Below, one piece after another: positions 9,425-17,744 of a stretch of DNA of 64,000 bases. The position numbers and the translations under genes were made by a program. The stretch's first letter is position 1, and each line of letters begins with the position of its first letter. Location: the NCBI RefSeq assembly GCF_030915385.1, contig NZ_CP133268.1:4872001-4936000 (forward strand), written 5' to 3'. The notes under the pieces were generated by a model. The model saw only the letters and a list, made by a program, of their open reading frames with translations, had not been told where the DNA came from and made no database searches. This stretch comes from Neobacillus sp. PS3-12. GTDB lineage: Bacteria > Bacillota > Bacilli > Bacillales > Cytobacillaceae.

Positions 9425-9569
9425 TCTTTTTCAAGTAGTTCATTCTGTAGGACAAGCTTTTACAGTTTAATAGATAAAAATGAGTGAGGGACAGTTTTTT
9501 CAAAGGCAGTGTGAAAGGTCATTGTTAACACAGCCTTTTCAGAAGAAAAAGAGACAAGGAGTGAGCGGA

Positions 9570-10220
9570 TTGAAGGACACAAGATCAACCATTGTTAAAC
9601 GTGCAGTTCAAGAAATTCAGGACGGAATGAACGTAAATTTAGGGATTGGGATCCCAACCCTTATTGCCAATGAAATTCCAAGCGAATACAACGTCTTGCT
9701 TCAATCAGAAAATGGCTTATTGGGCATTGGCCCATATCCGGTTGAAGGTACAGAAGACTCCGACCTAATCAATGCGGGAAAAGAAACGGTAACGGCGGTA
9801 CCTGGCGCTTCTTATTTTGACAGTGCTGAATCATTTGCCATGATTCGCGGTGGACATATCGACCTTGCCATCTTAGGAGGAATGGAAGTTTCTCAAACAG
9901 GAGATTTGGCTAATTGGATGATTCCAGGGAAGATGGTCAAAGGAATGGGCGGAGCCATGGACTTGGTGAACGGCGCAAAACGGGTTGTTGTCATTATGGA
10001 ACATGTGAATAAGAACGGAGAATCAAAAGTCAAAAAAGAGTGTACGCTTCCTCTAACTGGCAAAGAAGTGGTGCACCGTTTAATCACTGATTTGGCTGTA
10101 TTTGATTTTACTCCGGAAGGAATGGTTCTTGTCGAAACACAGGACGGAGTATCGGTTGAGGAAGTGCAAGAAAAAACAGAGGCTTCATTTAAGGTTAGCA
10201 TAAAATCACCGACTAAGTAA
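9570..10220 (+). CDS. scoB: 3-oxoacid CoA-transferase subunit B
   Basis: 216 residues, B subunit. The catalytic glutamate lies in LLQSENGLLGIGP; NLGIGIPTLIAN and GASYFDSAESFAMIRGGH are further family motifs. The frame is open to 9480, but nothing before 9570 resembles the family. A TTG start at 9570 with ACAAGGAG eight nt upstream gives 216 residues, the length I recall for B. subtilis ScoB. A hairpin terminator follows, closing this part of the catabolic series. Confidence 0.9.
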   Translation: MKDTRSTIVKRAVQEIQDGMNVNLGIGIPTLIANEIPSEYNVLLQSENGLLGIGPYPVEGTEDSDLINAGKETVTAVPGASYFDSAESFAMIRGGHIDLAILGGMEVSQTGDLANWMIPGKMVKGMGGAMDLVNGAKRVVVIMEHVNKNGESKVKKECTLPLTGKEVVHRLITDLAVFDFTPEGMVLVETQDGVSVEEVQEKTEASFKVSIKSPTK

Positions 10221-10230
10221 GGTTATGGAC

Positions 10231-10269
10231 AAGGTATAATACCCTCCTAAATCTGAGGAATTATACCTT
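10231..10269 (+). terminator. Hairpin terminator after scoB
   Basis: AAGGTATAAT pairs with ATTATACCTT (10260-10269), with an inner CCTC/GAGG pairing, followed by a moderately T-rich CATTTCTTTCT. It separates the CoA-transferase genes from etfB. Confidence 0.6.
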
Positions 10270-10329
10270 CATTTCTTTCTAAGACATAGGTTGAACGAAC
10301 CAAAGGTTTTCATTTGAGGAGGAAGATCA

Positions 10330-11100
10330 ATGAATATTTATGTAATCATGAAGCGCACTTTTGATACAGAAGAAAAAATTTCAATTAAAAATGGAAAAGT
10401 GTCCGATGACGGCGCAACATTCATTATTAATCCTTATGATGAATATGCGGTCGAAGAGGCAATTAAATTGAAAGAAGAGCATGGCGGCGAAATAACAGTT
10501 GTTACAATTGGTGAAGAAGAAGCAGAAAAAGAACTTCGAACTGCTCTCGCCATGGGTGCTGACAAAGCTGTACATATTAGTGATGAAGATGTGGAAGATG
10601 GGGATGCATTCTCTACTGCAGCCATATTAGCCACTTTCCTTAAAGATAAAGAGGCAGACATCATTTTAGCAGGAAATGTAACTGTAGATAGCAGTTCAGG
10701 ACAGGTTGGACCAAGACTTGCAGAAGAACTAGGAATTGGTGTGGTAACAACCATTACGAAGCTTACTGTTGATGGTGATAAAGCCATCATTGAACGTGAT
10801 GTCGAGGGGGATATTGAAATTGTAGAAGCTCAGCTTCCGCTGGTTGTGACCTGCCAGCAAGGATTAAATGAGCCCCGTTATCCTTCATTGCCAGGCATAA
10901 TGAAGGCGAAGAAAAAGCCTCTAGAAAGATTTGATTTAGATGATTTGGACATAGAAGAAGATGATGTTGAAGGAAAATCTAAAACAATAGAGGTTTCATT
11001 GCCTCCAGTTAAAGGCGCTGGAAAAATACTTAACGGCGACTTGAAAGTGCAAGCACAAGAACTTATTTCTTTATTAAAAACTGAAGCAAAAGTAATTTAA
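10330..11100 (+). CDS. etfB: Electron transfer flavoprotein beta subunit
   Basis: 256 residues, ETF beta family (starts MNIYVIMKRTFDTEEKI). It forms the FAD/AMP heterodimer with EtfA and takes electrons from acyl-CoA dehydrogenases such as the one at 399. The AMP-binding loop DSSSGQVGPRLAEELG and the C-terminal SLPGIMKAKKKPL recognition loop region are clear. A GAGGAGG ribosome binding site precedes the ATG. The alpha gene follows after 13 nt. Confidence 0.93.
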   Translation: MNIYVIMKRTFDTEEKISIKNGKVSDDGATFIINPYDEYAVEEAIKLKEEHGGEITVVTIGEEEAEKELRTALAMGADKAVHISDEDVEDGDAFSTAAILATFLKDKEADIILAGNVTVDSSSGQVGPRLAEELGIGVVTTITKLTVDGDKAIIERDVEGDIEIVEAQLPLVVTCQQGLNEPRYPSLPGIMKAKKKPLERFDLDDLDIEEDDVEGKSKTIEVSLPPVKGAGKILNGDLKVQAQELISLLKTEAKVI

Positions 11101-11113
11101 GGGGGCAAATAAT

Positions 11114-12088
11114 ATGGCAAAAAAAGTTTTAGTTTTTGGTGAGGTACGTCAAGGTGAATTGCGAAATGTATCCTTTGAAGCAATAGCTGCAGCAAAGCAA
11201 ATTGCAAGTGGTGGAGAGGTGGTTGGTTTGCTGCTCGGCAAGGAAGCCGAGAGTCTTGCAAATACAATGATTCAGTATGGTGCCGATCGCATGGTAATCG
11301 CCGAGCATCATGATTTAGAGTCCTATACATCAGATGCTTATTCGCAGGCCATTATGCAAGTAATCCTGCAGGAAAAACCAGAAGGCTTTATCTTAGGTCA
11401 TACTTCAATCGGAAAAGATATTTCTCCAAGAGTTGCGGCAAAGCTTAGAGCAGGACTTATATCTGACGCAATAAATATTGAAGTAAATGTAGATCAGGTT
11501 AGCTTTACCCGCCCAATATACGCTGGTAAAGCTTTTGAAAAGAAAGTGATTACGGATGGAATGGTTTTTGCCACTATTCGTCCAAATAATATCCAATCAC
11601 TTGAAAAAGACGAGTCACGTTTTGGAGAAATAGCTTCAGTGAATGTGGAAATAAAAGATTTACGCACGATTGTGAAAGATGTTGTTCGTAAAGCGACAAG
11701 CGGGGTTGACCTTTCCGAAGCGAAAATAATTGTTTCCGGAGGACGTGGAGTTAAGAGTAAAGAAGGATTTAAACCTTTACAGGAATTGGCCGAATTGTTA
11801 GGTGGTGCCGTTGGGGCATCTCGTGGTGCATGTGATGCAGACTATTGTGACTACTCCCTTCAGATTGGTCAAACAGGTAAAGTGGTAACACCAGACCTTT
11901 ACATTGCTTGCGGAATATCAGGTGCCATTCAGCACATTGCAGGTATGTCCAATGCGAAGGTGATTGTGGCCATTAACAAAGATCCAGAAGCAAACATTTT
12001 CAGCATCGCCGATTATGGGATAGTGGGAGACTTGTTTGAAGTTATACCATTATTAATAGAAGAGTTTAAAAGTGTAGCTGTTTACTAG
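11114..12088 (+). CDS. etfA: Electron transfer flavoprotein alpha subunit
   Basis: 324 residues, ETF alpha family with the C-terminal FAD domain: SGGRGVKSKEGF, GAVGASRGACDADYCDY and QIGQTGKVVTPDLYIACG. Two cysteines in the FAD loop after GASR differ from the GASRPVVDAGW-like loop usual in housekeeping Bacillus EtfA, which suggests a different ETF subgroup. It pairs with EtfB and probably hands electrons to the membrane Fe-S protein encoded next. A clear terminator lies between etfA and that gene, so the latter may have partly separate expression. Confidence 0.93.
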   Translation: MAKKVLVFGEVRQGELRNVSFEAIAAAKQIASGGEVVGLLLGKEAESLANTMIQYGADRMVIAEHHDLESYTSDAYSQAIMQVILQEKPEGFILGHTSIGKDISPRVAAKLRAGLISDAINIEVNVDQVSFTRPIYAGKAFEKKVITDGMVFATIRPNNIQSLEKDESRFGEIASVNVEIKDLRTIVKDVVRKATSGVDLSEAKIIVSGGRGVKSKEGFKPLQELAELLGGAVGASRGACDADYCDYSLQIGQTGKVVTPDLYIACGISGAIQHIAGMSNAKVIVAINKDPEANIFSIADYGIVGDLFEVIPLLIEEFKSVAVY

Positions 12089-12094
12089 CATTAA

Positions 12095-12127
12095 AAAAGT
12101 CGAATCTTTTAAAGGGATTCGACTTTT
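12095..12127 (+). terminator. Rho-independent terminator after etfA
   Basis: AAAAGTCGAATC pairs perfectly with GATTCGACTTTT (12116-12127) around a 9-nt loop. The T-run lies in the 3' arm. Confidence 0.8.
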
Positions 12128-12152
12128 CATAAATTCTTAAAGGAGCGGTAGG

Positions 12153-14237
12153 ATGAATATTTTACATATTTTCAATATTCTTCTATTCCTAATTGTTACA
12201 GGATATGCGATCTATTTATTTGCAGTATTAGTCAAAACTCGCTATCACTATATAAAGTTAGGGAAAAAAGCTGTATTCAACCGAACGACAAAAGAGAGAA
12301 TTGATGAAATTCTCATCAATGTATTAGGACAAAAAAAGCTTTTGAAGGATAAAAAGAGCGGTATCATGCATGTTATGTATTTTTATGGCTTCCTACTTGT
12401 TCAATTTGGGGCCATTGATCTCATTTGGAGAGGACTTGCTCCTGGGTCCCATCTTCCACTTGGTCCAATTTATCCATTTTTTACTTTCTTTCAGGAAATT
12501 GTTGTCTTCATGATTTTATTCGCTACAGCATGGGGCTTCTACCGTCGCTACATTGAGAAACTTGTTCGTTTAAAACGAGGATTTAAAGCAGGACTTGTTT
12601 ATTTTTTTCTTACAGGACTTATGCTATGTACGTTATTGGCTAACGGCATGAATATGATTTGGCTCGGGGATGAATCTAGCTGGGTGGAACCAATTGCTTC
12701 AGTAATTTCCATCGGATTTAACTGGCTACCGCAAAGTGCTGCCGCTGCCCTATTCTTTGTCTTTTGGTGGGGACATCTTTTATTTTTACTTGGATTTTTA
12801 GTATATGTTCCCCAAGGAAAGCATGCCCATTTAATTGCAGGGGTGGCAAATGTTTGGTTAGGCCGAACCCATAAAATCGGGCAACTATCGACAATTGATT
12901 TTGAAGACGAATCACAGGAAACATTTGGTGTTAGTAAAATTGAAGATTTTAACCAAAAGCAGTTATTAGATCTTTATGCCTGTGTCGAGTGTGGCCGATG
13001 TACCAATATGTGCCCTGCTTCAGGAACAGGTAAAATGCTCTCACCGAAGGATTTAATTTTAAAATTGAGGGATCATTTAACGGAAAAAGGTGCAGCAGTT
13101 ACCTCGAGACAGCCATGGCTGCCTGCATTTGCTTTTCAACATACGAGAGGGAATCAATTAGCATTAGCCAGCAGAATGGATGGTGCTAAAGAGGCAGCAG
13201 TTTCATTGGAAAACGTTAGTTTAATTGGCGATGTAATTACAGAAGAAGAAATTTGGGCATGTACAACATGCCGAAACTGCGAGGACCAATGCCCTGTCAT
13301 GAATGAGCATGTGGATAAAATCATCGATTTGCGCCGTTACCTTGTTCTGACAGAAGGGAAAATGAATCCCGATGCACAGCGAGCAATAACGAATATTGAA
13401 CGACAAGGTAATCCATGGGGAATGAACCGAAAAGAACGGGCGAATTGGAGGGATCCGTTAGAGGATGTAAAGGTTCCAACTGTAAAAGAATTGAAAAAAG
13501 CTGGAGAAGAGTTTGACATCCTTTTCTTTGTAGGTTCAATGGGTTCCTATGATAACCGAAGTCAAAAGATTGCTCAATCCTTTGCCCGAGTGATGAACCA
13601 GGCAGGAGTGAAGCTTGCGATCCTTGGTAATGAAGAAAAGAACTCTGGGGATACACCGCGGCGGATTGGGAATGAGTTTTTATTCCAAGAGTTAGCAAAT
13701 GCAAATATTGAAACCTTTAAAAAGTATAATGTTAAAAAGATCGTAACGATTGATCCACATGCTTTTAATACCCTAAAAAATGAATATCCCGAATTTGGTT
13801 TGGAAGCAGAAGTCTATCATCATACTGAATTGCTGGCAAAATTAATTAAAGAGAGAAGATTATCGCCAAAGAATCATGTGGATGAAACGATTACCTATCA
13901 TGATTCCTGTTATTTAGGGCGCTACAACAATGTGTACGATGCCCCGCGTGACATATTAAAATCTATCCCTGGTGTCAAAGTGGTAGAACCTGAAAGGAAG
14001 CGTGAAACAGCAATGTGCTGCGGTGCCGGTGGTGGACTTATGTGGATGGAGGAACATACCGGAACAAGAATCAATGTAGCACGAACGGAGCAGCTTCTTG
14101 AAACCAATCCAACCGTCATTAGTACTGGATGTCCATACTGTTTAACGATGATCGGTGATGGAACGAAGGCAAAAGAAGTTGACGAAAAAGTCCAAACCTT
14201 AGATGTGGTAGAAATTCTTGAAAAATCGTTAATATAA
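12153..14237 (+). CDS. fadF: Membrane Fe-S ETF:quinone oxidoreductase (FadF/EtfD type)
   Basis: 694 residues. The N-terminal 230 residues hold about five membrane helices of the nitrate-reductase-gamma type. Two 4Fe-4S motifs follow (CVECGRCTNMCP and CTTCRNCEDQCP), then two CCG-type domains (the clearest motif is MCCGAGGG near residue 625, after HDSCYLGR). This architecture belongs to the HdrD/FadF family, which passes electrons from ETF to menaquinone in Gram-positives and mycobacteria. Its place behind etfBA supports that role. AAAGGAGCGG precedes the ATG. I am sure of the family; quinone reduction is inferred. Confidence 0.88.
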   Translation: MNILHIFNILLFLIVTGYAIYLFAVLVKTRYHYIKLGKKAVFNRTTKERIDEILINVLGQKKLLKDKKSGIMHVMYFYGFLLVQFGAIDLIWRGLAPGSHLPLGPIYPFFTFFQEIVVFMILFATAWGFYRRYIEKLVRLKRGFKAGLVYFFLTGLMLCTLLANGMNMIWLGDESSWVEPIASVISIGFNWLPQSAAAALFFVFWWGHLLFLLGFLVYVPQGKHAHLIAGVANVWLGRTHKIGQLSTIDFEDESQETFGVSKIEDFNQKQLLDLYACVECGRCTNMCPASGTGKMLSPKDLILKLRDHLTEKGAAVTSRQPWLPAFAFQHTRGNQLALASRMDGAKEAAVSLENVSLIGDVITEEEIWACTTCRNCEDQCPVMNEHVDKIIDLRRYLVLTEGKMNPDAQRAITNIERQGNPWGMNRKERANWRDPLEDVKVPTVKELKKAGEEFDILFFVGSMGSYDNRSQKIAQSFARVMNQAGVKLAILGNEEKNSGDTPRRIGNEFLFQELANANIETFKKYNVKKIVTIDPHAFNTLKNEYPEFGLEAEVYHHTELLAKLIKERRLSPKNHVDETITYHDSCYLGRYNNVYDAPRDILKSIPGVKVVEPERKRETAMCCGAGGGLMWMEEHTGTRINVARTEQLLETNPTVISTGCPYCLTMIGDGTKAKEVDEKVQTLDVVEILEKSLI

Positions 14238-14244
14238 AAATTAG

Positions 14245-14297
14245 GAGGGATGTCCCTGAAGAATTCACTTTTGGGACACCCTCTATTTTTATTTTTA
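14245..14297 (+). terminator. Rho-independent terminator after fadF
   Basis: GAGGGATGTCCC pairs with GGGACACCCTC (14273-14283, one bulged A), followed by TATTTTTATTTTT. Confidence 0.8.
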
Positions 14298-14409
14298 AAT
14301 TCATACTTTACAGATAGGAATTATATGTTTAAAATAAAATTAATCAGAAAACGATTTAAAAGCTGTTGTATTCAAGGGAAGCTTTTGCAAAACTAAAGGA
14401 GTGTTTCTC

Positions 14410-14592
14410 ATGAGAAAAAATGAAGAAAAGAAGCGAACAAAACTTATTAATAAATTAATTTTTTTTAACGTCTATAATAAAGACGATCAACAGCTTTATG
14501 ATTGGCCACTATGGAAATTAGAATATGAGTATAGAAGATATAAATTAGAAAACCATCCGCATGGTGAGTTTGGATCCATTCAGTGGGTTTAA
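14410..14592 (+). CDS. FbpA-like (Fur-regulated basic protein) small protein
   Basis: 60 residues, strongly basic N-terminal half (MRKNEEKKRTKLINKLIFFN). The pattern K-L-I-x-K-L-I-...-D-x-Q-L-Y-x-W-x-L-W-x-L-E-x-E-Y matches the Fur-regulated basic protein A family, small proteins thought to act in the iron-sparing response. AAAGGAG precedes ATG 14410; a GTG at 14401 in the same frame is too close to it. I could not find a convincing Fur box upstream. It is a lone gene between two terminators. Confidence 0.65.
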   Translation: MRKNEEKKRTKLINKLIFFNVYNKDDQQLYDWPLWKLEYEYRRYKLENHPHGEFGSIQWV

Positions 14593-14600
14593 ATAAAAAG

Positions 14601-14631
14601 AACGAGTGAACCTTTTGGGACACTCGTTTTT
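14601..14631 (+). terminator. Terminator after FbpA-like gene
   Basis: AACGAGTG pairs with CACTCGTT (14621-14628) around a 12-nt loop and runs into TTTTT. Confidence 0.8.
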
Positions 14632-14740
14632 GCTTATCACTCATTAATTCCTATATAAAAATTAGGAACTTTTAAATAAGCACTTCTATACACCCAACTT
14701 TGTTTCTTGTTTGATCAAAAATACTTAGTCTATGAGTATG

Positions 14741-15259
14741 TCAAATGAGAGTTTTCATCATTATTAAGTCTATTTGCTCTTCATCCCCCATATAAAAGGA
14801 GTGGGCTCCTGTTTGGACAAACCCCATTTTCTGATAAAAGGCAATTGCATTTTCATTTTTCTCCCAAACACCCAGCCAGATTTTCTTTTTATTACGCTTT
14901 ATTGCTATTTCGATTGCTTTAGTGATCAAATATTTACCGAGTCCCTCTTTTTGGTATTTTTTCCTTATGTAGATCCTCTCAATTTCAAGTAATTCCTGAC
15001 CCATTTGTTCAGACTGGGCATCATTGGTGTTAACCTTTAAATAACCAGCGATTTCATTCTTAAAATAAACAAAAAAGAAATCCGAAGAATTGTTGGACAA
15101 TTCATTTTCTAATTGCTTTAAGTTATATGCCCTTTCCAAATAGGCTTTCATATTTTCGGGTGAATTTTGATGCCCAAATGTTTCGGTAAATGTTTCATAA
15201 CTTATATCTTGAAGTATGAGTAAATCGTCAAGTGTGCACTTTGTAATATTGATAGTCAA
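14741..15259 (-). CDS. paiA: Spermidine/spermine-type N-acetyltransferase PaiA
   Basis: 172-residue GNAT acetyltransferase. It follows B. subtilis PaiA closely from memory: ETFGHQNSPENMKAYLERA, EIERIYIRKKYQKEGLGKYL (acetyl-CoA loop), IWLGVWEKNENAIAFYQKM and the end GAHSFYMGDEEQIDLIM. PaiA acetylates polyamines and influences protease and sporulation gene expression. The usual partner paiB is absent; instead a marR gene lies 26 nt upstream on the same strand and probably co-transcribes with it. The operator found at the marR promoter would then control paiA too. Confidence 0.9.
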   Translation of the reverse strand: MTINITKCTLDDLLILQDISYETFTETFGHQNSPENMKAYLERAYNLKQLENELSNNSSDFFFVYFKNEIAGYLKVNTNDAQSEQMGQELLEIERIYIRKKYQKEGLGKYLITKAIEIAIKRNKKKIWLGVWEKNENAIAFYQKMGFVQTGAHSFYMGDEEQIDLIMMKTLI

Positions 15260-15285
15260 TTTTATATGTAGCTCCTTTTATATAA

Positions 15286-15738
15286 TCAATATTTTCTTTT
15301 GTTTCCCTTTTTTACAAATTCCCAGTCTATTTCTATATTTTTTCTAACTCTTTGAAGATGATTAAAAAGGGTTTCTACTTCTGTTTCGGAAAGTCCAGCT
15401 AATGCCACGATATTGGAATGGTCATTTTCTCGTTTTATAAAAGGATAAACGTTTTTCCCTTTCACTGTTGGAAAGAGTTTTTTTATTTTTTTGTTATGTT
15501 GATCGTCTTTCTTTTCAATAAAACCATTCATTTCAAGCTTTTTTATGGCACGAGCTGCCGTTGTTCGGTCTACTTTTATCATCTCAGCTAACTTTTCTTG
15601 AATGATTCCTGGGTTTTCACATATTCGGACAAGGTACAAATACTGCCCTTTTGTCAAATCATATTCTTTAAATTCTATATTGCTTATCGAATCCAATGCC
15701 CTGGCAATCATTCCAATTTCACGTAGAATTTCCTTCAT
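15286..15738 (-). CDS. MarR-family transcriptional regulator
   Basis: 150 residues with the winged-helix core (ENPGIIQEKLAEMIKVDRTTAARAIKKLEMNGFIEKK) and a DxxxxK-type wing. It lies directly before paiA, so it is likely the autorepressor of a marR-paiA unit. Its promoter carries a perfect 24-bp inverted repeat. The ligand is unknown. Confidence 0.88.
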   Translation of the reverse strand: MKEILREIGMIARALDSISNIEFKEYDLTKGQYLYLVRICENPGIIQEKLAEMIKVDRTTAARAIKKLEMNGFIEKKDDQHNKKIKKLFPTVKGKNVYPFIKRENDHSNIVALAGLSETEVETLFNHLQRVRKNIEIDWEFVKKGNKRKY

Positions 15739-15782
15739 AAATGCAACTCCATCAATTTGTTATCCTCACAAATGCCTAAATC

Positions 15783-15817
15783 ATAATATAATATTTTTGT
15801 TGTATTTACAACAAAAA
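15783..15817 (-). promoter_or_regulatory. marR-paiA promoter with overlapping MarR-type operator
   Basis: On the minus strand, TTGTAA (15811-15806) and TATTAT (15888 is not involved; the box is 15788-15783) are separated by exactly 17 nt, a good SigA promoter. The -35 box lies inside a perfect palindrome at 15794-15817 with 11-nt arms TTTTTGTTGTA and a 2-nt centre. Binding there would block RNA polymerase. Autoregulation by the MarR protein is inferred. Confidence 0.7.
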
Positions 15818-15945
15818 AGAGAGTTTTTTTCTAACATTTAGAAATACACAAATCATGAAATTTAGACTGGGAATAGCTTCACATAAGATCAGGTTCACAT
15901 ACTAATACTTTATAGATTTATTTATGATTTGGTGGTGATTTTTAA

Positions 15946-16449
15946 ATGTATTATCAGACAGGATACTCTCCATATATGAATTATGATCAGCAATTGGAGC
16001 GTCAATTTCCTCCTAGTTTACCAGAATCTCCGTTTCCAGGACCTTCAGGTTTACCGAGTCTACCAGGTTCTCAGTTTCCGGGATCTCCAGGTGTACCGAG
16101 TATACCAGGGCCACAGTTTCCGGGACCTCCAGGTTTACCAAGTTTACCAGGGCCGCAGTTTCCGGGATCTCCAGGTTTACCAGGATCACAAATTCCACAA
16201 GCTCCAACTGCTCCTCCTCCTCCATTTATCCCTCAGCAAGCAGTTGCTACACCATTTGCTGTTGATCCAGGAGCAATTAGGTTGTGTCTGTTTCGTAATA
16301 CTTTTATATGGCTGAGTAATGGTGAAGGGTTTTGGTTTTATCCCATTTTCGTAGGTCCAAGGTCTGTTGCTGGTTTCAGGTGGAATGGAAGGTTCTGGAC
16401 AATCTTTGGTATTGATACAAGACATATTATTTCATTTACGTGTTTTTAA
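15946..16449 (+). CDS. Collagen-like Pro/Gly repeat protein with conserved aromatic C-terminal domain
   Basis: 167 residues. Residues 28-80 are tandem 14-residue repeats of the form x-Q-F-P-G-S-P-G-L-P-S-L-P-G. A Pro-rich linker (PTAPPPPFIP) follows, then a 56-residue C-terminal domain with CLFRNTFIWLSNGEGFWFYP and RWNGRFWTIFGID. There is no signal peptide. Proteins of this layout in spore formers are often spore or surface associated, but I do not recognise a specific function. The repeats are glycine-spaced differently from strict Gly-X-Y collagen. A strong terminator follows. The preceding sequence has GGTGGTGAT as ribosome binding site. Confidence 0.7.
   Translation: MYYQTGYSPYMNYDQQLERQFPPSLPESPFPGPSGLPSLPGSQFPGSPGVPSIPGPQFPGPPGLPSLPGPQFPGSPGLPGSQIPQAPTAPPPPFIPQQAVATPFAVDPGAIRLCLFRNTFIWLSNGEGFWFYPIFVGPRSVAGFRWNGRFWTIFGIDTRHIISFTCF
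16027..16185 (+). repeat. 42-nt tandem coding repeat (3.8 units)
   Basis: Three full 42-nt units and one 33-nt unit, each encoding the Pro/Gly 14-mer of the collagen-like protein. Units differ by a few bases, so they have diverged since duplication. Copy number could vary by slippage. Confidence 0.8.
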
Positions 16450-16494
16450 AATTAAAGTATCGAGAAAACAGAGCATAGATTGAGATTAGAAATT

Positions 16495-16537
16495 AAAAGG
16501 CCGGATTTCCGATATCTTTGGAAATTCGGCCTTTTTT
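16495..16537 (+). terminator. Strong terminator after collagen-like gene
   Basis: AAAAGGCCGGATTTCC pairs with GGAAATTCGGCCTTTT (16520-16535, one mismatch), then TT. The flanking A- and T-runs would let it also serve the minus-strand ger operon. Confidence 0.85.
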
Positions 16538-16574
16538 AGAGAATTACTTTATTGCTACATTCTTACACAAGGGC

Positions 16575-17741
16575 TTATTTAGTGTTATTAAAAAGCAGAT
16601 TGTTACCAGTATTAATTTTGTTTATGCTTTTTAGTGGGGCAATTTTTACACGTATGTCTTTTTTATTTAAACTGGGGAAATTCGCCTCTTTTCGGTATTT
16701 CTTCCAATCTTCGTACATAAACCGATACATATAGTCCTCAAATTGATAGATATCTGCTCTGATTTCTTTGCTTTTTAAATAAACCCCATATACCTCATTT
16801 CTTATTTTATTCTCAATCTCTCTCTTAATTTTTGAGGAAAGAATGATCTCATGGTCGGATTCTCTAACAATGGCTGAAACCTTTATATCTAATCCGATGT
16901 GTACATCGTTTTGTTCTTTATTAAATACCCTTTTGACCTTTGGTCTTAATAATTCGATTTGAACAAGTTCCTCTTTTCCTGCTTTCCGCTCCCTTACTAT
17001 TATTGGTGATCGAACTGATTGATTATTTATATGAATAAAACCTTCAAGATCGCTTCCCGTTAATTGGCTCGTCAGTTTTTCATCTTTTATAAGATAAGCT
17101 CCATTTAGAGTAGTAACTGGGAATTTATTTAAATTATTTCTCATGATTTTATCGTTGCTTTTTATACCTGGCAAAATGATGGTTTTTGTTTTTTCATTAA
17201 ATTGATAAATAAGTTCTTGCAACGAAATAGCCGGAATAGATGAGTCTTGCTCCTGCATGTATTCAGGATGATTTATCCGAGAATTGGAGTAATCATAATT
17301 AAACGGAACTTTCGTTGTGAAAATTTTTTCTAGAGGCTCCTCTGTACCATAGGTCAATCCTGTTAAACGTATATTAAAATTCGTTTCTAAAGCTTTTAGT
17401 GCTCTGGATAATCTATTTTCTAATAAAGACTTTCCAAAAACGAATAAACTTATTTGGTCATAATTTACTGGGATTTGTATGCCATGATAGATCTTAGTTA
17501 GCGCTTCTTCAATCGTTTTCCCTCGCCCCGATCCGATCCAAATCGGACTAGGTTGCTCACTTTTCCCTTGCTCTGTTTTAGCTACATTTGAGAAATCCAA
17601 GAACTGTAGCACGACATGGTATTCATTATTTGTATAATCTATACCCATCCCCACCGCATATGCTTCGTATTGAATCTCATTTATTTTAGAACACCCCGTT
17701 AATAAAGACAGTAGAAAAACGATCAATATGCGCTTTCTCAT
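16575..17741 (-). CDS. Spore germinant receptor lipoprotein, Ger(x)C family
   Basis: 388 residues with a lipoprotein signal: a short hydrophobic helix ending LLTGCSK (lipidated Cys17). The mature part follows the GerAC layout, with an AVGMGIDYT start and an alternating fold to a basic C terminus. It is the C subunit of a nutrient germinant receptor in the spore inner membrane, made together with the A and B subunits encoded upstream (gap of 3 nt). The last third is less typical, and I cannot say which germinant it serves. Confidence 0.88.
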   Translation of the reverse strand: MRKRILIVFLLSLLTGCSKINEIQYEAYAVGMGIDYTNNEYHVVLQFLDFSNVAKTEQGKSEQPSPIWIGSGRGKTIEEALTKIYHGIQIPVNYDQISLFVFGKSLLENRLSRALKALETNFNIRLTGLTYGTEEPLEKIFTTKVPFNYDYSNSRINHPEYMQEQDSSIPAISLQELIYQFNEKTKTIILPGIKSNDKIMRNNLNKFPVTTLNGAYLIKDEKLTSQLTGSDLEGFIHINNQSVRSPIIVRERKAGKEELVQIELLRPKVKRVFNKEQNDVHIGLDIKVSAIVRESDHEIILSSKIKREIENKIRNEVYGVYLKSKEIRADIYQFEDYMYRFMYEDWKKYRKEANFPSLNKKDIRVKIAPLKSINKINTGNNLLFNNTK

Positions 17742-17744
17742 TAT

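Noticed and set aside
14298..14409. Fur box expected before the FbpA-like gene
   Set aside because: The AT-rich sequence has no good match to the GATAATNATTATC core.
16027..16185. Tandem repeats considered as a CRISPR-like array
   Set aside because: Units are contiguous, in frame and coding; there are no spacers.
15983..16425. Long open frames in other phases of the collagen-like gene on both strands
   Set aside because: They are shadows of the repeat. They carry no ribosome binding site and show low-complexity composition only.
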